Source: Akebia trifoliata (lineage: Eukaryota; Streptophyta; Magnoliopsida; Ranunculales; Lardizabalaceae). Taken from it: a DNA stretch of 64,000 nt. Shown piece after piece: positions 23,491 through 35,689 of this stretch (within the stretch, counting starts at the first letter, position 1; each line of letters begins with the position of its first letter). The DNA lies in the NCBI GenBank assembly GCA_017979445.1, contig CM030718.1, positions 24,361,021-24,425,020 on the forward strand. The letters are read 5' to 3'. The notes below the pieces were generated by a model. The model searched no databases and was not told where the DNA came from. It was given only the letters and a program-made list of their open reading frames with translations. Position numbers and translations under genes: made by a program.

Positions 23491-25435
23491 TATATATATA
23501 TATATATATATATTATTGAAGAAACCCTAAGGTTTTTACCTCATTTATTCTCTCTTGTATTTTTCAATTAACTTCTCCCAGCTCTCCTCTTCAAATCTTT
23601 GATAATTTTTTCTCTCATGTTCTCTCCCTCATGTTCTTTAGCTTAAAATTGGATTTGAAGAATCAAGACACAAAAATGATATTCATATAAATCATATAAA
23701 TTAAGGTAAGACTAACATATAAATCTATTTTAATTAATTTCGATCGATCTTTCTCTCTTCATCACCATCTTTTTAATCTCCTTTTCCTCATTTGAATCTC
23801 ACATAATCAATTTATTTTATTTTGGTTATTTATTTTTTTATTTTTGTTATTAACATAAATTAGATCTTTGAAGCGATGTTATTTAATCCTACTTCATATA
23901 TAGTTTGATTTTTTCGTGAGTATTTTTGGATAAAAATTTGGTTTTTAATTATTTTTTATTGCATGAAATGCCAATGTGCTTCTTAGCTATTTATTAGTTG
24001 GGTAGGAGTTTTTTTTTTTTTTTTTGTCATTTGTAGTGTTTTTCTATTTTCATTTTTGAATATTATTCTTGTGTTAAATGTTAGTTAATCATTTTTTTTT
24101 AAAAATAAGGACTTTTGTTTACACTTTGTCCATATAATAAAATTTTAAATACTAAGACAACAACTCTTTGATTATAATTTTCACCTTAGGCCTCAACTTG
24201 TATCAAACCAGCCCTGGTCAAGCTCACCATTTTTTATTGTTGAGTTAGACGGTAATTAAACATGACTTAAAAGCGTTGAGTTCATCAATAATTATTGTCA
24301 AATTCAAAATATTAATATCAATTATTGATGACCTCGACGATAATTATTATATTTGGTAGAAATTCATATCTAATCAATCTACACTTGTTTAATACAACAG
24401 TTTCAAACTTGGACTCCAAGGACAAAGAAAATGAAACACATACATTGTTGTTTTTATAGTCAATGGTTTAGAACTGTCTACTTAGCCCAATATTTGTTTC
24501 TAGAATTTTTGGTGGATCTTAGGTTTTTCTTTTCTTTTGATATATTTGTTTTTCTTCTTTTAAAATTTATGTTTTTTTTAAACTAAAATGAAAATTGATT
24601 TTTGGGTCTCTTTGAAATGTATAAAATGTTAGATGTTTGATTCCCTTAATGTAAGAAAATCACTCGTAGACTTTACCAACTAAGCTAGTTGTCACCTTCA
24701 AAAGAGGGAGTGCAACACGAGAACTTCCCAAGAGGTTACTCATCCTAGTTGATTATTGGTGAATATTATTTTACGATCTCTTTTAGATTAATTTATTTAC
24801 GAACCCTCATGTGAAAGATACCTACATACTAAGATTTCATTCAACTTGGTAATTTGGTGCTTGAAATTGAAAGACAAAATTTATGAACGTTTGAGAGGCT
24901 TAAAGAGCAATTCTGTTCCATCTAGCAGCTTTGGCAAAATCGACTTTTCATATTACCCAAGAGGTTGAAGATGACTGATTTTGAAGAAAAAAATAATAAT
25001 AATAAACAGATTTTGCCTACACGATGACGATAAGGACAGTTAGGTAATTTTCATTCATCAATTAGAGAAGACCAAGGTCAAAGGAGACATTTCATCAATT
25101 TGAAATCATAGGGGTATCTCAAATATTCACTAAAACATGAGGTGCAAGTCTAAATCTCCCAAAAATATATAACTTATTACATGGCAAGAGAAAGGATAAC
25201 ATACAACAGGACTATAAACAAACCCATTAGTACTTCCCTGACAAATATATTCCAACAAGTTAATTTTTCACAAATCAAGAGACTGAATTGGGTTCTTCAC
25301 AAAGGAAGGACAGAATCAACCTTCATAACAATACTACAACAAATAAATAAATCACAACCATCCAATGAGAATAATTCACCCCATCAAACCAATCTCTATT
25401 GCACAACAACAAATCATCATAGATCATCAACCCAT
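23491..25435. other. Intergenic, AT-rich, no gene found
   Basis: Between family A copy 3 and the 3' end of the IQD gene. There are long T-rich runs. The segment 25060-25130 (GACCAAGGTCAAAGGAG, ATCTCAAATATTCA) resembles 380-440 and 36520-36560, suggesting one old dispersed repeat. No conserved reading frame; the frame at 25181-25507 (+) ends inside the IQD gene and is ignored. Confidence 0.45.
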
Positions 25436-28400
25436 TTATCTGTCTGTCATTTCTTCGGCTCCATTGCTCACACTCTCTTCTACTTGCACTCCAATGTCCT
25501 TAATTGAGCTACTATCCACCTTGGGTGGACCAGAATGTCTCCTTGGCCCACCCGACGAGCCTGGAAAGGAAAGTCTCTTCTTTACGGACCCCACCGATCC
25601 CCTCTCATCGTCATTCTCAATTCCCAACGGGCTTTGCAATCGGGCCCTGGCTTTTGCAGACGCGGTGGGAGCCATGTAGCTTGGGACAGATGATGGTGAG
25701 CTTGCTAGGCTCTCATCATCCCTCACCGATGACCCCGCAATGCTATGCCTTCTATGCCTCTCGGATTGCACGCTGAGCGTGCTCCTCGAGTCTTCTTCCA
25801 GGCCCCACAAACCTCCATGTGGACTCGCGGACTTCAATTTCCCGGCCTTGGAGGAAGGAGTCGATGGGGAGTGACGGGTAGTAGAGCGAATAGGTTTTTG
25901 GGATGTTGGGGAAGGTCTATCGGGATTGACTTCACGACGAGCATAAGCTTTGCTGATTTCTCCTCCGAGACTACGGCTAACACTCTTTATGGATGAGTGA
26001 TCATTGTTGACATCTTTCTCTGTCGTGCTTTTACTCTCCCACGGCCGGGCTGCCATCCATCGCTCTAACCAACTCCATCCCCAATGTGGATTATTTGGGT
26101 CCATGAAAGTCGGGGTTGTAGACTTTGAAGAATTCTTCCACATTTGCTGCAAATCCATCCCACGCAGTTATTCTCAGAATTTAGTTCATTTGCAACGTTG
26201 GAATCGAAATATTGAATGTGATTTTGGAGAACCCATCCACCCCACATTTTCATTGGTGTATTGAAGGCATATGAGTATTTTGTAAATTCAAACATGTATG
26301 CCTTCAATACACGTGGACCAATGAGAATGTGGGGTCTCCAAAAACAAACTCCTGAGAAATATGATCAAGTGACTTTAAAATTGACATTGATTCACACTTT
26401 GCTGATGTAGATGTGTGTACAGAACCATAGATGCTTTTTCATAGAAATACAAGGTGAAAAGCATTTATGGCTCTGTGCGCACCTCCATGTCAGCAAAGTG
26501 TGAATCGGTGTCCATTTTAAAGTCACTCCAGCATGACTCAACTTCAAAATAGGACTATCCCAATTAAATCGGATTGGGTGATGCTCTTGATCGCTTGAGA
26601 TTATTTTAGTCAATAAATATATAAGTGAAGAAACAGCATTAAATTTTGCATGATCTATAAAGGAACATGAACATCACATAACTTGATCAAATTAGTGTGA
26701 AATCAAAAAAATTGTTCGAGTGAACACCTCAATAGGCATGAAAATTTGCTTCTTAAGGCAAATTACAAGTTAATATTTGCTAAATTTTATGACTACGGTT
26801 AATTTATGAAAACAATGATAGGAGAAACATAGTAACAAAGTTCGGATTTGGTAATTATTTGGTGCAGCTTCAATTTGATTAGTTTGGATAAATTCGTGAA
26901 AGTTTTGCATAAAAAACGGGAAAATTTAGGAAAATATGCCAATGATGTTTTGGGTTTCTTACCAAAATCCAGCATCTTAAACCTCCATAAAAATCCTATC
27001 TTGTCATTGAGATGTGAAGGTTGACGAAAATAAAATTTCAAGGATGAGAGAATTTTACGATCTTTTAGAAAAATTCGGAGAATTGTGAATATGAGGAAGA
27101 AAGGTTGCGGTGAAAGAAGAGAGGTCACAAATATTTGAAGAGCAGAGAGAAGAGTAAGGATGGAAAATTACCTGATGAGAGAATGCATAAGCCAACGCTC
27201 TTTCTCTTCTTATAGAAGCCTCTTGTTTGTTCAATAGATTTGCTTCAATTTGTTCCTTGGATTGCAGACTGTCATCCCAATCCTCTCCCATCTGTTAAGC
27301 AAGTTCGGAGGAATTAATAAAAAGTTTCCTACAAATGACTTAATGGAATTTTCATAAAATTGTCCGAAGTAGCTTAGACACGACCACTTCAGAATTTTTT
27401 TATTTTTTATTTTATTTTTGATAGGCAACCATTGCATAAAGTTTCGTACCATTTCAAAATGTTTCATCTAAGACAATAATCAGCTTTCAGCCTAGACCAA
27501 AACGAAACATTGAATGTTTCAATCAAGATTGTCTCGGTTTTTCTCCAGACCAAAAAATTGGCTCGAGATGAGATTTTACACCTTGTGCATAACAAATTTG
27601 TAAATTTAATTTAGGGTTTAGATATTGCCATATTTATGTTACCATGCACATTAAATGCACTAGAAAGCCGTTCTAGACCATTTCAGTGAGACCTAAATCA
27701 CGACATTTTAATGTTTGCCACACCAACTTTTGCTAATGCCACCCCAAAATATGTGCTAATTCTTTGATGATTTACGTATGAATTGGGGAGCTGTCAGCAG
27801 AAGTTGGTCTAGCAATAGAATCTTTCATATAAAAATGTGAGAAATTGCATCTATTGGTTTAATATATGATACTAAACAGAATAAGGAAAGATAATTACTC
27901 TCAACTTCTCAAGCTCCTTCTCGCACTTCTGTTGGAGTTGCCGTTGGAGGGCTTGGTTCTCTTCCAACATTCTAATCCTCCTAGCACGGATTTGGGATTG
28001 CACGCGAGCTAGGGTTTGCATGCACCGCAGTGTGGTTGTGGCTTGGCGTTTGACGGAGTGTCCATCTATCAATGTTTTCAACCTAACTAGCCCTCTCAAA
28101 GCTCGCAATGCCCTCCTTGCCTGGAAAAAAAAAAATGAATATTCATTGTTATGAAGAAAACTAGAAATACCCTTAGTAGAGATTGAGAAAATAACGGAAG
28201 AATTAAATATAGAGATGTGCTGGAGTGAACTCAAGATTGGACCTCATATCGCACATCTTGACGTGAAAGTGGATAGGAACCATAGGTGCTTTTTCACTCG
28301 TATCTTGAGGAAAAGCATCTATGGTTCCCATAAACTTTCACATCAGGGTGTGCGATGTGAGGTCCAATCTAGAGGTCACTTCAGCATTATTCTTAAATGT

Positions 28401-30056
28401 ATAGTTAAAATGTGGAAAATTTCAAAGGAACACCAATATGACATAAAGAGAAGAAAAAAAATATAAACTTGAACTTGTAAAAAAAAAAAATGTATAAATG
28501 AAGACATAATAAAAAACATCATTGTACAAGTCCCAAAAGATAGACAAGCAATCAAGGTAGAGGAATTTCCCTAATTTTGTATGAACATCATTTGCAAGAT
28601 GTTTACTTCAGAACATACATATCCTCATCTTCTACACCATATCCCAAACAATGGATCGGTAATATGTAATTTATTTTATTCTGAACACAATAGTTGAGAA
28701 TTTATTCAAGAAACTTGAATTTTTATCCTGGAGTTGGGAGTTTGAACACAACAGTTAGCAATTTATCAAGATATTTCAAAATTTTCATAAATATGGAGTT
28801 CAGTTCTTAATTCATGAAGAAACCACACGAGATACCATAAATTTTGGAATACCTCTTGAATTTATCTAACAAACACACATTTATGATTGTGACTTCTATT
28901 ATGTTGGTGGTATTATATTGGCAGAATGGAATGTACACCACGAGCGACTCCATGGGTCAGCGTGTCCCCCTGCACAAAGGTTTGGTGGTGGAGACCCCAA
29001 GAATAAACTCGTAGTGAATTCATTTTTTAGGGTTTCTATGAAGGAGATTTTCAATTTTCATGGAAATAGTGAAAGCATCTCATCATCATCTGTGGAAGTA
29101 GGTGTTGTGTAATGTCTTGTATTCTGTTGGCGGTACACTGCCCAAAATTTTCGGGGTTACGAAAAAGGCAATTGTGTAATAGTTTCTAAAAGGTTTTCTA
29201 TTGTTGAGAGATAAACACGTTTTAGCAACTCCCGGTTTTATTACTAGAGATCTCTAAGGTTGTAAAACTTAAGAGAAAATAGTGTTTGTTCTTGATCTGA
29301 TACATGGACGTGGGCACACTGCCGAACAACGTAAATCCTTGTGTTTGTGCGATTTTTGTCCTCTTTGTTGTTTTGTTTTTTTCCCAATAGGCAATATTGC
29401 CGAACCACAAAATTTTGAGTCATGCTCTTTTTAATTTTTACTGTTATCGTTGCTTCTCACACCCTTTTTTTATTTTTATTTTTTTTCCAATTAACAAAAT
29501 ATGTTGACAACAGTAATAAAAATTAAAAAAAAAAAAAAATTAAGAGAAAGAAGGCTAATACCAAGTATCCTCGGAATGCGGTTTGAATCTTGATTGCTGC
29601 GACTTCCTCCCTTGATTTACCCGAATATTGTCTCACATTCGTGAGACGAACAACCTCCGCAGCGGCCTCAGCGGCAGCAACGGCGGCCTCAGCAGCCACA
29701 GCAGTGGCAAGAGCCACAGAATAAGCATGCTTGGTTTGCTCATTCTCCACTTCGGTCAGTTTCACCTCATCAGAAGGGAGTGGAGGTGGTGTAGAAACAA
29801 TTTCTATTGTCGAAGACGATGGATCCATGTGTTTGTCTTTTCCAAATCCCCATTTTTTCTTTGACTTACTGGTTTTCTGATCAAGAACATAAAATAAAAA
29901 AATATTAATAAAATTTAAAAGAAAAATCGGAAACCCATGAAGCAAAAAAAAAAATTAGAAGTAATTTAAAATCTTTCCAACCTCATACTTCTTCTCCTTG
30001 GAATCATGGCTGAAAGCTTTTTTTACTGCAATAAACCAGTTTCCTCTCTTCCCCAT
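25436..30056 (-). CDS. IQ67-domain (IQD) calmodulin-binding protein, 5 exons, 480 aa
   Basis: Minus-strand exons: 30056-29982, 29876-29562, 28120-27899, 27291-27172, 26146-25436. Every junction is phase 0 with GT-AG introns. The product starts [20 protein letters not shown], typical of IQDs. An alanine-rich stretch (about 80-98) precedes the IQ67 region at about 115-181, which contains [20 protein letters not shown] and a second IQ-like unit [19 protein letters not shown], with the intron after RGYL as in other IQDs. Exon 5 contains [16 protein letters not shown], conserved in the family, and a basic, Ser-rich tail. IQDs bind calmodulin and act as scaffolds at microtubules, membrane or nucleus; which of these applies here is not visible. 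Introns hold hairpin elements and an LTR fragment. Confidence 0.93.
26222..26343. repeat. Short foldback in IQD intron 4
   Basis: CATTGGTGTATTGAAGGCAT pairs with ATGCCTTCAATACACG.GGACCAATG, and TTTTGGAGAACCC.CCCCACATT pairs with AATGTGGGGTCTCCAAAAA. It is a near-perfect hairpin of about 120 bp; MITE-like but unlike families A to J. Confidence 0.65.
26366..26540. mobile_element. Family B hairpin, copy 5, in IQD intron 4
   Basis: GTGACTTTAAAATTGACA pairs with GTCCATTTTAAAGTCACTCC; TTCACACTTTGCTGATGT pairs with TGTCAGCAAAGTGTGAAT; core CAGAACCATAGATGCTTTTT / AAAAGCATTTATGGCTCTG. The right end is CACTCCAGCATGACTC. Confidence 0.75.
27712..27822. mobile_element. Family D short hairpin, copy 2, in IQD intron 3
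   Basis: GCCACACCAACTTTTGC at the left and GCAGAAGTTGGTCTAGCAAT at the right form the stem. The 105-110 bp element matches those at 38711-38817 and 40828-41353. Confidence 0.6.
28212..28394. mobile_element. Family B hairpin, copy 6, in IQD intron 2
   Basis: GTGCTGGAGTGAACTC pairs with GAGGTCACTTCAGCAT; AGATTGGACCTCATATCGCA pairs with TGCGATGTGAGGTCCAATCT; core GGAACCATAGGTGCTTTTTC / GAAAAGCATCTATGGTTCC. Nearly perfect stem. Confidence 0.8.
28904..29461 (+). mobile_element. Possible Copia-like solo or partial LTR in IQD intron 2
   Basis: The stretch from TGTTGGTGG to GTTGCTTCTCACA has the look of a plant Copia LTR downstream half: GAGAGATAAACACG, TGTTCTTGATC, a CATGGACGTGGGC...GCCGAAC motif, CGTAAATCCTTGTG and the ending GTTGCTTC. 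No target duplication or primer-binding site follows, so it is decayed. Identification is from memory of such LTRs. Confidence 0.4.
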
Positions 30057-30286
30057 ATCTCCTTATATTTCTTCAATTTGATCTTTAATAGATTAAACAA
30101 CCTTAATCAGATTAAAGGAACAACCTTTCTTACAAATATTAAAAACCCAAGTTTAATAAACTATCAATTTTAATTTTTTTCAGGATAAAATAAAAAAACC
30201 AAAGACAGATCTACAAGAAAAATAAACAAATCAACAAAGAATGCAATACCCAAATGCTGAATAAATAAATTAATTAAAACCCAAAA

Positions 30287-30491
30287 TCAAATTTTCATGA
30301 AAATGGAGAACTTGACAGTCATCTTCCAAAAAAGAACTCAAATTTGCACCAAGAACAGAACCCAAATGCTGAAATTGCAAGTTCTTCAAAAAAGTAAAAA
30401 ACCCATATCAAATTTTCATGAAAATGGAGAACTTGACAGGTATCATTCTTCCCAAAAAAAAAAATATTTGCACCAAGAACAGAACCCAAAC
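30287..30491. repeat. Tandem duplication (period about 121) in the IQD leader region
   Basis: TCAAATTTTCATGAAAATGG, AGAACTTGACAG and TTTGCACCAAGAACAGAACC occur in both copies, starting at 30287 and 30408. It lies 230-435 bp upstream of the IQD start codon (minus strand), probably in the 5' leader or a leader intron. The plus-strand frame here is not a gene. Confidence 0.75.
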
Positions 30492-30864
30492 TTCTATTAC
30501 AAATTCAAACCAAGAGATAACACAATACCAGTTGTTGATGAAATTCCCAGATCTGTATCTCTCCTTCTCTTAGTCTATCAAAATCTGCCTTTCTATTTCT
30601 CTACAAAAACAAAAAGACCAGACTTTGAAACCTCTCTTTGTAAGAAAAACTAGATCTTGCCAAGGAAATTCAAAGATGAGAAATTGAGAATAACAGCTGG
30701 GTTTCTTGTGTGTCCCACCCTTCTGGGGTTACAGTGGACCCATTGAATAAATAATCTATTTTTTCATTTCTTAGACAACAAAAACAAGCTGTCTTGGTAG
30801 TTTACTTTTCATTCTATAACTGAAATCTATTATATAAAAAAACTGAATTTTTCAACTGATAGGG

Positions 30865-31572
30865 AAAATCTATTGGCACCCCAACTTGTACTTGTTACAC
30901 CCCAATTATTTAATATATTTATCACTTCAGAATTAAAGCCTCACACACGCCACTTGAAATAGTAATTAACATTTCTACATCAAAATTGATAGGGGAGCTT
31001 TCGAAGGCCTTAAAGAGAGTCAAGCAGTGTGCCAAACATTTTTTAATATATGAGTTAGAAGTTTTGGAGTGGGCCGATATTTTTGTGAGGATGATTTTAT
31101 CGTGAGGAGATCATCCTTACAAATAGTAACTCATTCTGAAACTTCTAACTCTAATTTATAGGTTGGAGAATCGTGGGCCGTCAATTATTTGTAAATCACT
31201 TTTGATAGGGTTTAGAAGTTTCAGAGATCATCTCCACACAAAAATCAGCTCATTCTGAAACTTCTACTTCATATATTGAAAAATGTTTGACTTTCTTTTG
31301 ATCCTCTGAACGCTTCTTAAATTTATATCATAATACTTACAAAATATAAATAAATGTAAGAGTTGTCACCATTGACAACAATCCATCAAAAATAACAAGT
31401 TGACATCAATGACAATTGTCTACTCCGACTTCTTGATGTTGATATCGATATCTCTAGAGTGAATAAAATATCAGATATAACATTCTTTACTAGGGTGAGA
31501 CCATACATTTTTTTTTTTTTTAAATTTTGTTGAATGTAATAAGTAAAAGTTGGGATGACAATAGAAATTCTC
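30865..31572. mobile_element. Family J element with nested family A copy 4
   Basis: Left end TCTATTGGCACCCCAACTTG and right end AAGTTGGGATGACAATAGAA are inverted. The host element is interrupted at about 30988-31316 by a family A MITE. Similar ends recur at 59773-61172, and shorter family D elements share the ATTGCCAC...CAACTTTT terminus. Confidence 0.55.
30988..31316. mobile_element. Family A double-hairpin MITE, copy 4
   Basis: Ends GGCCTTAAAGAGAGTCAAG and CTTTCTTTTGATCCTCTGAA resemble those of copy 9 (58552-58903), so both form one subtype. Hairpin stems GAGTTAGAAGTTTTGGAGTG / CATTCTGAAACTTCTAACTC are clear; the second module is shortened. It is not in a TA tract here. Confidence 0.65.
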
Positions 31573-31597
31573 GAAAATAGTGACTTAAAAAAAATAT

Positions 31598-31826
31598 AGC
31601 CTTAAAGTCTTAAACTGATCTTAAGAAGAAACTGATGATGCAAAGTGGGACCATTGACACCCCCATTTGTACATAACAAACCCCATTTATGTTTAAAAAA
31701 ATAAAGAATTGAATTTTTGAAAGAAAAATAATGTGTTTTTTTTTTAAAGTTTTTAATGGCCTAAAACTTAAACTGGTCTTGAGAAGAAACTTATGATGTA
31801 AAGTAGGACCACAGACACCCCCATTC
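31598..31826. repeat. Pair of direct repeats about 160 bp apart
   Basis: CTTAAACTGATCTTAAGAAG...GATGATGCAAAGTGGGACC at 31610-31652 matches CTTAAACTGGTCTTGAGAAG...TATGATGTAAAGTAGGACC at 31767-31810. Both copies run on into GACACCCCCATT. Origin unknown. Confidence 0.6.
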
Positions 31827-32029
31827 AATTCTCAACTACCCATATTGGTTATCCTTACCGATCTTATTGCAATATCACCATCATATGTTCATGAGATCTT
31901 CATGTTTTGGTTTGTTTGTTTGTTGGTGGTAACACTAATGTCATCACATGTTTACCGTTAGTCCATGTCTTCTCGAACTTGCTTTTTAGGGCAAATATGA
32001 TTCATCTTTTGCACTTCATAAGAATTGTG

Positions 32030-32412
32030 GACAGAGTTGCGATCTAGTAGGGTGTCCCGTTTCTATAGATAGGAACGGTGTCTACATGGCAAGTTTTAAA
32101 CACAATGGCTTGATTAGGAACCGTCTTAAACTCCAACTAAAGTGTGCCATATAGACATTGTTCTTATCATACAGGAGATGTACATGTTACTGGATCCTGA
32201 GTCCTCCCTATATTATGTTGACTTGGGGATCCAATACGGTGTCATGTTTCTATAGGTATTTAAGTGGTATGCTTTAGTTGGTGTTTAAAACACCTTGGGC
32301 TCCTAATCAAGTCTTTCATGCAGTCTAATGTATTTGTTTCCTAATCAAATTGTGCCATGTAGATACTATTCGTATCTACAAAAATGGGTCACCGTCTGAG
32401 ATCTTGACTCTA
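32030..32412. mobile_element. Inverted-repeat element related to 56770-56990
   Basis: GAGTTGCGATCTAGTAGGG with TGTCCCGTTTCTATAGATAG at the left faces TATCTACAAAAATGGGTCACC and GAGATCTTGACTCTATT at the right. Internal phrases such as GGCTCCTAATCAAGTC recur near 56848, where the flanks are also similar. Confidence 0.45.
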
Positions 32413-32723
32413 TTATGTTTGCCTTATCTCGAGATAATTTGGTATTGGCATAAGGGATTGTACACCAAATAATGGATTTTACAAGTTCAATTTTGTATTG
32501 GGTAGGCTTCGGGACAGCTAGCCCTCTGCTCGAAGGTGGGGGTTCCGCAAACCCCCAACCCGAATTTTTTATTTCACTTTTTTGGACTATTTCGTCTTTT
32601 TACGAACTATATAGCCATAGTCAATTTATTTAGAGTTTCAGTAAGGGATTTTCTCGTGAACGTAGGTATTCTTACAAAATCACGTAAATTTTATATTATT
32701 TTTTTCTTTATTTTTTATTTGGA

Positions 32724-32848
32724 AAATGCTGGAGTGACACATTGTTGACGTGGATGTGTGTACGAAACCAAAGATTCTCTTCACCGAGATACGATGTCAG
32801 TAATGTGTGAAATGATGTCAATTCTAATGTCACTCCAGCACGACTCTT
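32724..32848. mobile_element. Family B hairpin, copy 7 (deleted centre)
   Basis: AAAATGCTGGAGTGACA pairs with TGTCACTCCAGCACGACTC. CACATTGTTGACGTGGATG leads to the core ACCAAAGATTCTCTTCACCG. The right half of the stem core is missing, so this copy is shorter. Confidence 0.65.
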
Positions 32849-33439
32849 CTTATTTTCATTGTAATTGTTTTTTTCTCATAAAGGATTTTAATGGTTTATA
32901 AACAATATACAAATGTTATTACTACCATCGAGCAAACCCTAATTCCGCTTGATTAAGCACTGACCTAGGGGCGGAGCTAGTGGGCACCATTGCCCCCACA
33001 CAATTTTTTTTACCCTTCTATTTATGCTTTAATTTGAAATAATCCCACATTAAAATTTACAAGTTTAGATCGATCTCTCATGAGGTTATAAATGTTAAAA
33101 GCAATTTTTTTTTTTAAATCTCTTTTTCTATTATTCATTTACGAGGCTGATATATATAATGTTGAAAATTTATTGTTCAAACATCTTAGAAAAGCTTGAC
33201 TTTGGACAGAGTTAAATGAGGGAACATGATTTGTTTACTAGATACCCTATCTTTTGGATAAGGCTTTTGGTAATGATGATAGCCCCACAAGTACAAATAA
33301 GAAGCCATAATTGAGACACAGATTAATTCCTTATTAAATTGATACCGAATAATAATGACTCTAATTATAGAGCTTAAAAAAAATTTAATTTTGCACATGG
33401 AGGCACTTTTATATAATATAGCTTCTTGTATTTATTTTT

Positions 33440-33660
33440 ATTAATTTTATTTTTTTATAACGAGGTGTCCGGTCTTTCATCTATAAGGAGATTGGATGAG
33501 CTAGAGCCAGAACCAAGGCATATGAGACTTTTCCGGAGCATGTGCAACGCCTGCACATCACACACACCAGGTAAAGTAAGGGAATGTCCTCGTGGGTGGC
33601 CCCTAGGAAATATTGGTCATACTAGGTATCGAACGCACAACCTACGGACTCTCTCCGTTT
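33440..33660 (-). mobile_element. Possible SINE in reverse orientation
   Basis: Read on the minus strand, the unit has GTTCGATACC, similar to a tRNA B box, near its start, then CCGGACACCTCGTTATAAAAA at its end with a poly-A-like tail, recalling the 3' end of plant Au-type SINEs. No A box or target duplication was confirmed. It is followed by a GA microsatellite at 33684-33709. Confidence 0.35.
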
Positions 33661-34426
33661 ATTGGATTCAAAATTGCGAATGAGCAGAGAGAGAGAGAGA
33701 GAGAGAGAGGGGTGAGTGCTAGCTTCTTGTATGATTATAGGCTATTTATTACTTTAAAAATAATAATTGTAGGTTATGTTCAAGAGATTATTTTTTAAAA
33801 TAAATTAATTGTTTCTTTAGATAACCTACTAGACCATATCAATAATCCACTTAATCTAATCAAGTGGTTGCTGGATTTGATCCCCAACAGCTCGAACTTG
33901 CATTAAATATGCCAACCAATTGATCTGTGTGTCCAAAATCATTGTTTATTGACATTAATTTGAACCATCAATTGTGGGTCACCAATAAATAGGCTTCTGA
34001 TCTTGAAAGTCAAGTAAGCAATCTTAACAGTCTGATTATTTGACTGTTTTTAAACTACTGCCCTTACTCTTTTTTAAGATCGGTTCCAATCAACAGTTTT
34101 GATGGCTCTGATCCTTTTACATCGACTTCATTTGATGTTCACTAACTTATCAAAGAGGATTTAGTGGTATAAGATGTTGGTGACCTTAGTGAAGCTCCAG
34201 TACAAGGATGACTATCAATTAGTTGTTCACATGTTGTTTATTTCCATCCTTATCAAGGGCTTGAGTTACCATTTAGATATAATTGATGAGTATCCTATTT
34301 GATAACTTTTTAGATCAATTTTGGATTGAATTTATCCCATTCTAATAAGGACCCTATCTCTTATAATGTGTTTGGAAAAAAATTGAACCATCTTACTCAC
34401 TTTTAAGAGTTGAAGAAATTAGGGCT

Positions 34427-34914
34427 GGTAATGATCTGAAATATACTCAATATCCGAATCGTTTCGATCTGAAAAATATAAAAATTGGATTTTTGGATTA
34501 GATTCAGATTGAAACCTTAGATTTGAAATAATTTCAGATCAAATTCAGATGTTTTGGAAAAAATTCAATCTGAGCATATTTTTAATATATTTTTTTTATT
34601 ATTCTTAGTTTTATATAAAATACATATTGATAAAAATATTTTAGTCTTTTTGGTTTCACTTCATATTTGTAATTGGAAAATAGATTTTTTAAAAAAAATT
34701 TATATGATTTTATATTTTTTAAAATTTTTTTTGAACATTGATAATTTGAAAATAAGGCATGTGTTGGGATTGGATTGGTTACGGATTAAGGATGAAATGG
34801 ATCGGATTCGACTCACATATTCATTAATTCGATCGGATTTGGTACATGTTTTAAAAAAAATCGGATCGGTATTGGAGTGATACTGATTTGGTAACAAACC
34901 AATCCGTTGCCAGC
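34427..34914. mobile_element. Inverted-repeat element, 488 bp
   Basis: Ends TAGGGCTGGTAATGATC and GTTGCCAGCCCTA are inverted. The arms are degenerate ATCCGAATCG / CGGATTGG units around an AT-rich centre. It resembles 21597-21866. The frames inside are by-products. Confidence 0.5.
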
Positions 34915-35083
34915 CCTAAAAGAAACCATCTCCTTTACATAACACATGACTTTTGTATCCATATTTTAATACCCTTTCATGTGACTTGAAATATAGAAAG
35001 GATACAACCAACGTCAATATCCAAAATAATTCCACCAAAAAATATGTCTCTGCAGTGTAGTTACAGTACTATTTATAGAAAAG

Positions 35084-35313
35084 AGTCAGGATCTCTTGAC
35101 TCCTAAGAATGACTCATGGAAAAAACACATGATCCCAACCTCTAGATACAAAATCTAATGGTTGAGATTTATCCTTGGGATAAGTATCTTCAAGATTTGT
35201 ATTATCAAGATACTCATAAATCTGAAATCTCAACCATCGAATTTTGTGTTTAAAGGGTTTAGGATCATGTGTTTTTTTCTTGAGTCATTCTAGGAGTTAG
35301 TGGATCTCAACCC
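35084..35313. mobile_element. Family C hairpin element, copy 1
   Basis: GACTCCTAAGAATGACTCAT pairs with ATTCTAGGAGTTAGTGGATC; AAAAAACACATGATCCCAAC pairs with GGATCATGTGTTTTTTTC; TCTAATGGTTGAGATTTAT pairs with AATCTCAACCATCGAATTTTG. The element at 60528-60750 has the same parts in the opposite orientation. Confidence 0.8.
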
Positions 35314-35689
35314 GATAGAAAAAGAGTTTTATTCTTAATATAACACGAAATATAGAAGAAAAAAAATTATTGAAAATAGCAAAATCATACTTAGTATGAA
35401 AATAAATAATACCAAATCGTATAAGTAAGGCAAAATCAACAATGAGTGATTCTAACTTTTAAAACTAAAGTAATCACTAAAATAAAACTTTCCTAAAATG
35501 AAGAATTTGCTGAGAAAAAGTCTAAACGAAGGAATTAACCCATAAGTGAGAAGTCCACTATGAATAGATCATAAAGAGCTCAACAATTTTATTCATGAAT
35601 GGGTCCTTCTCATGATTCTGACTCTGGTGCCCATGATTTCTACTAGAGCAATTAGGCCTTTCCTCTGAATTTTAAAGGGTCCTAATTAT

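Noticed and set aside
24660..24730. tRNA-like phrase CCAACTAAGCTAGTTG
   Set aside because: It resembles a part of a tRNA or SINE, but no cloverleaf or both promoter boxes could be formed.
25504..25996. Several plus-strand frames of 80-100 codons across 25365-26264
   Set aside because: They are antisense shadows of IQD exon 5, which has a clear conserved protein on the minus strand.
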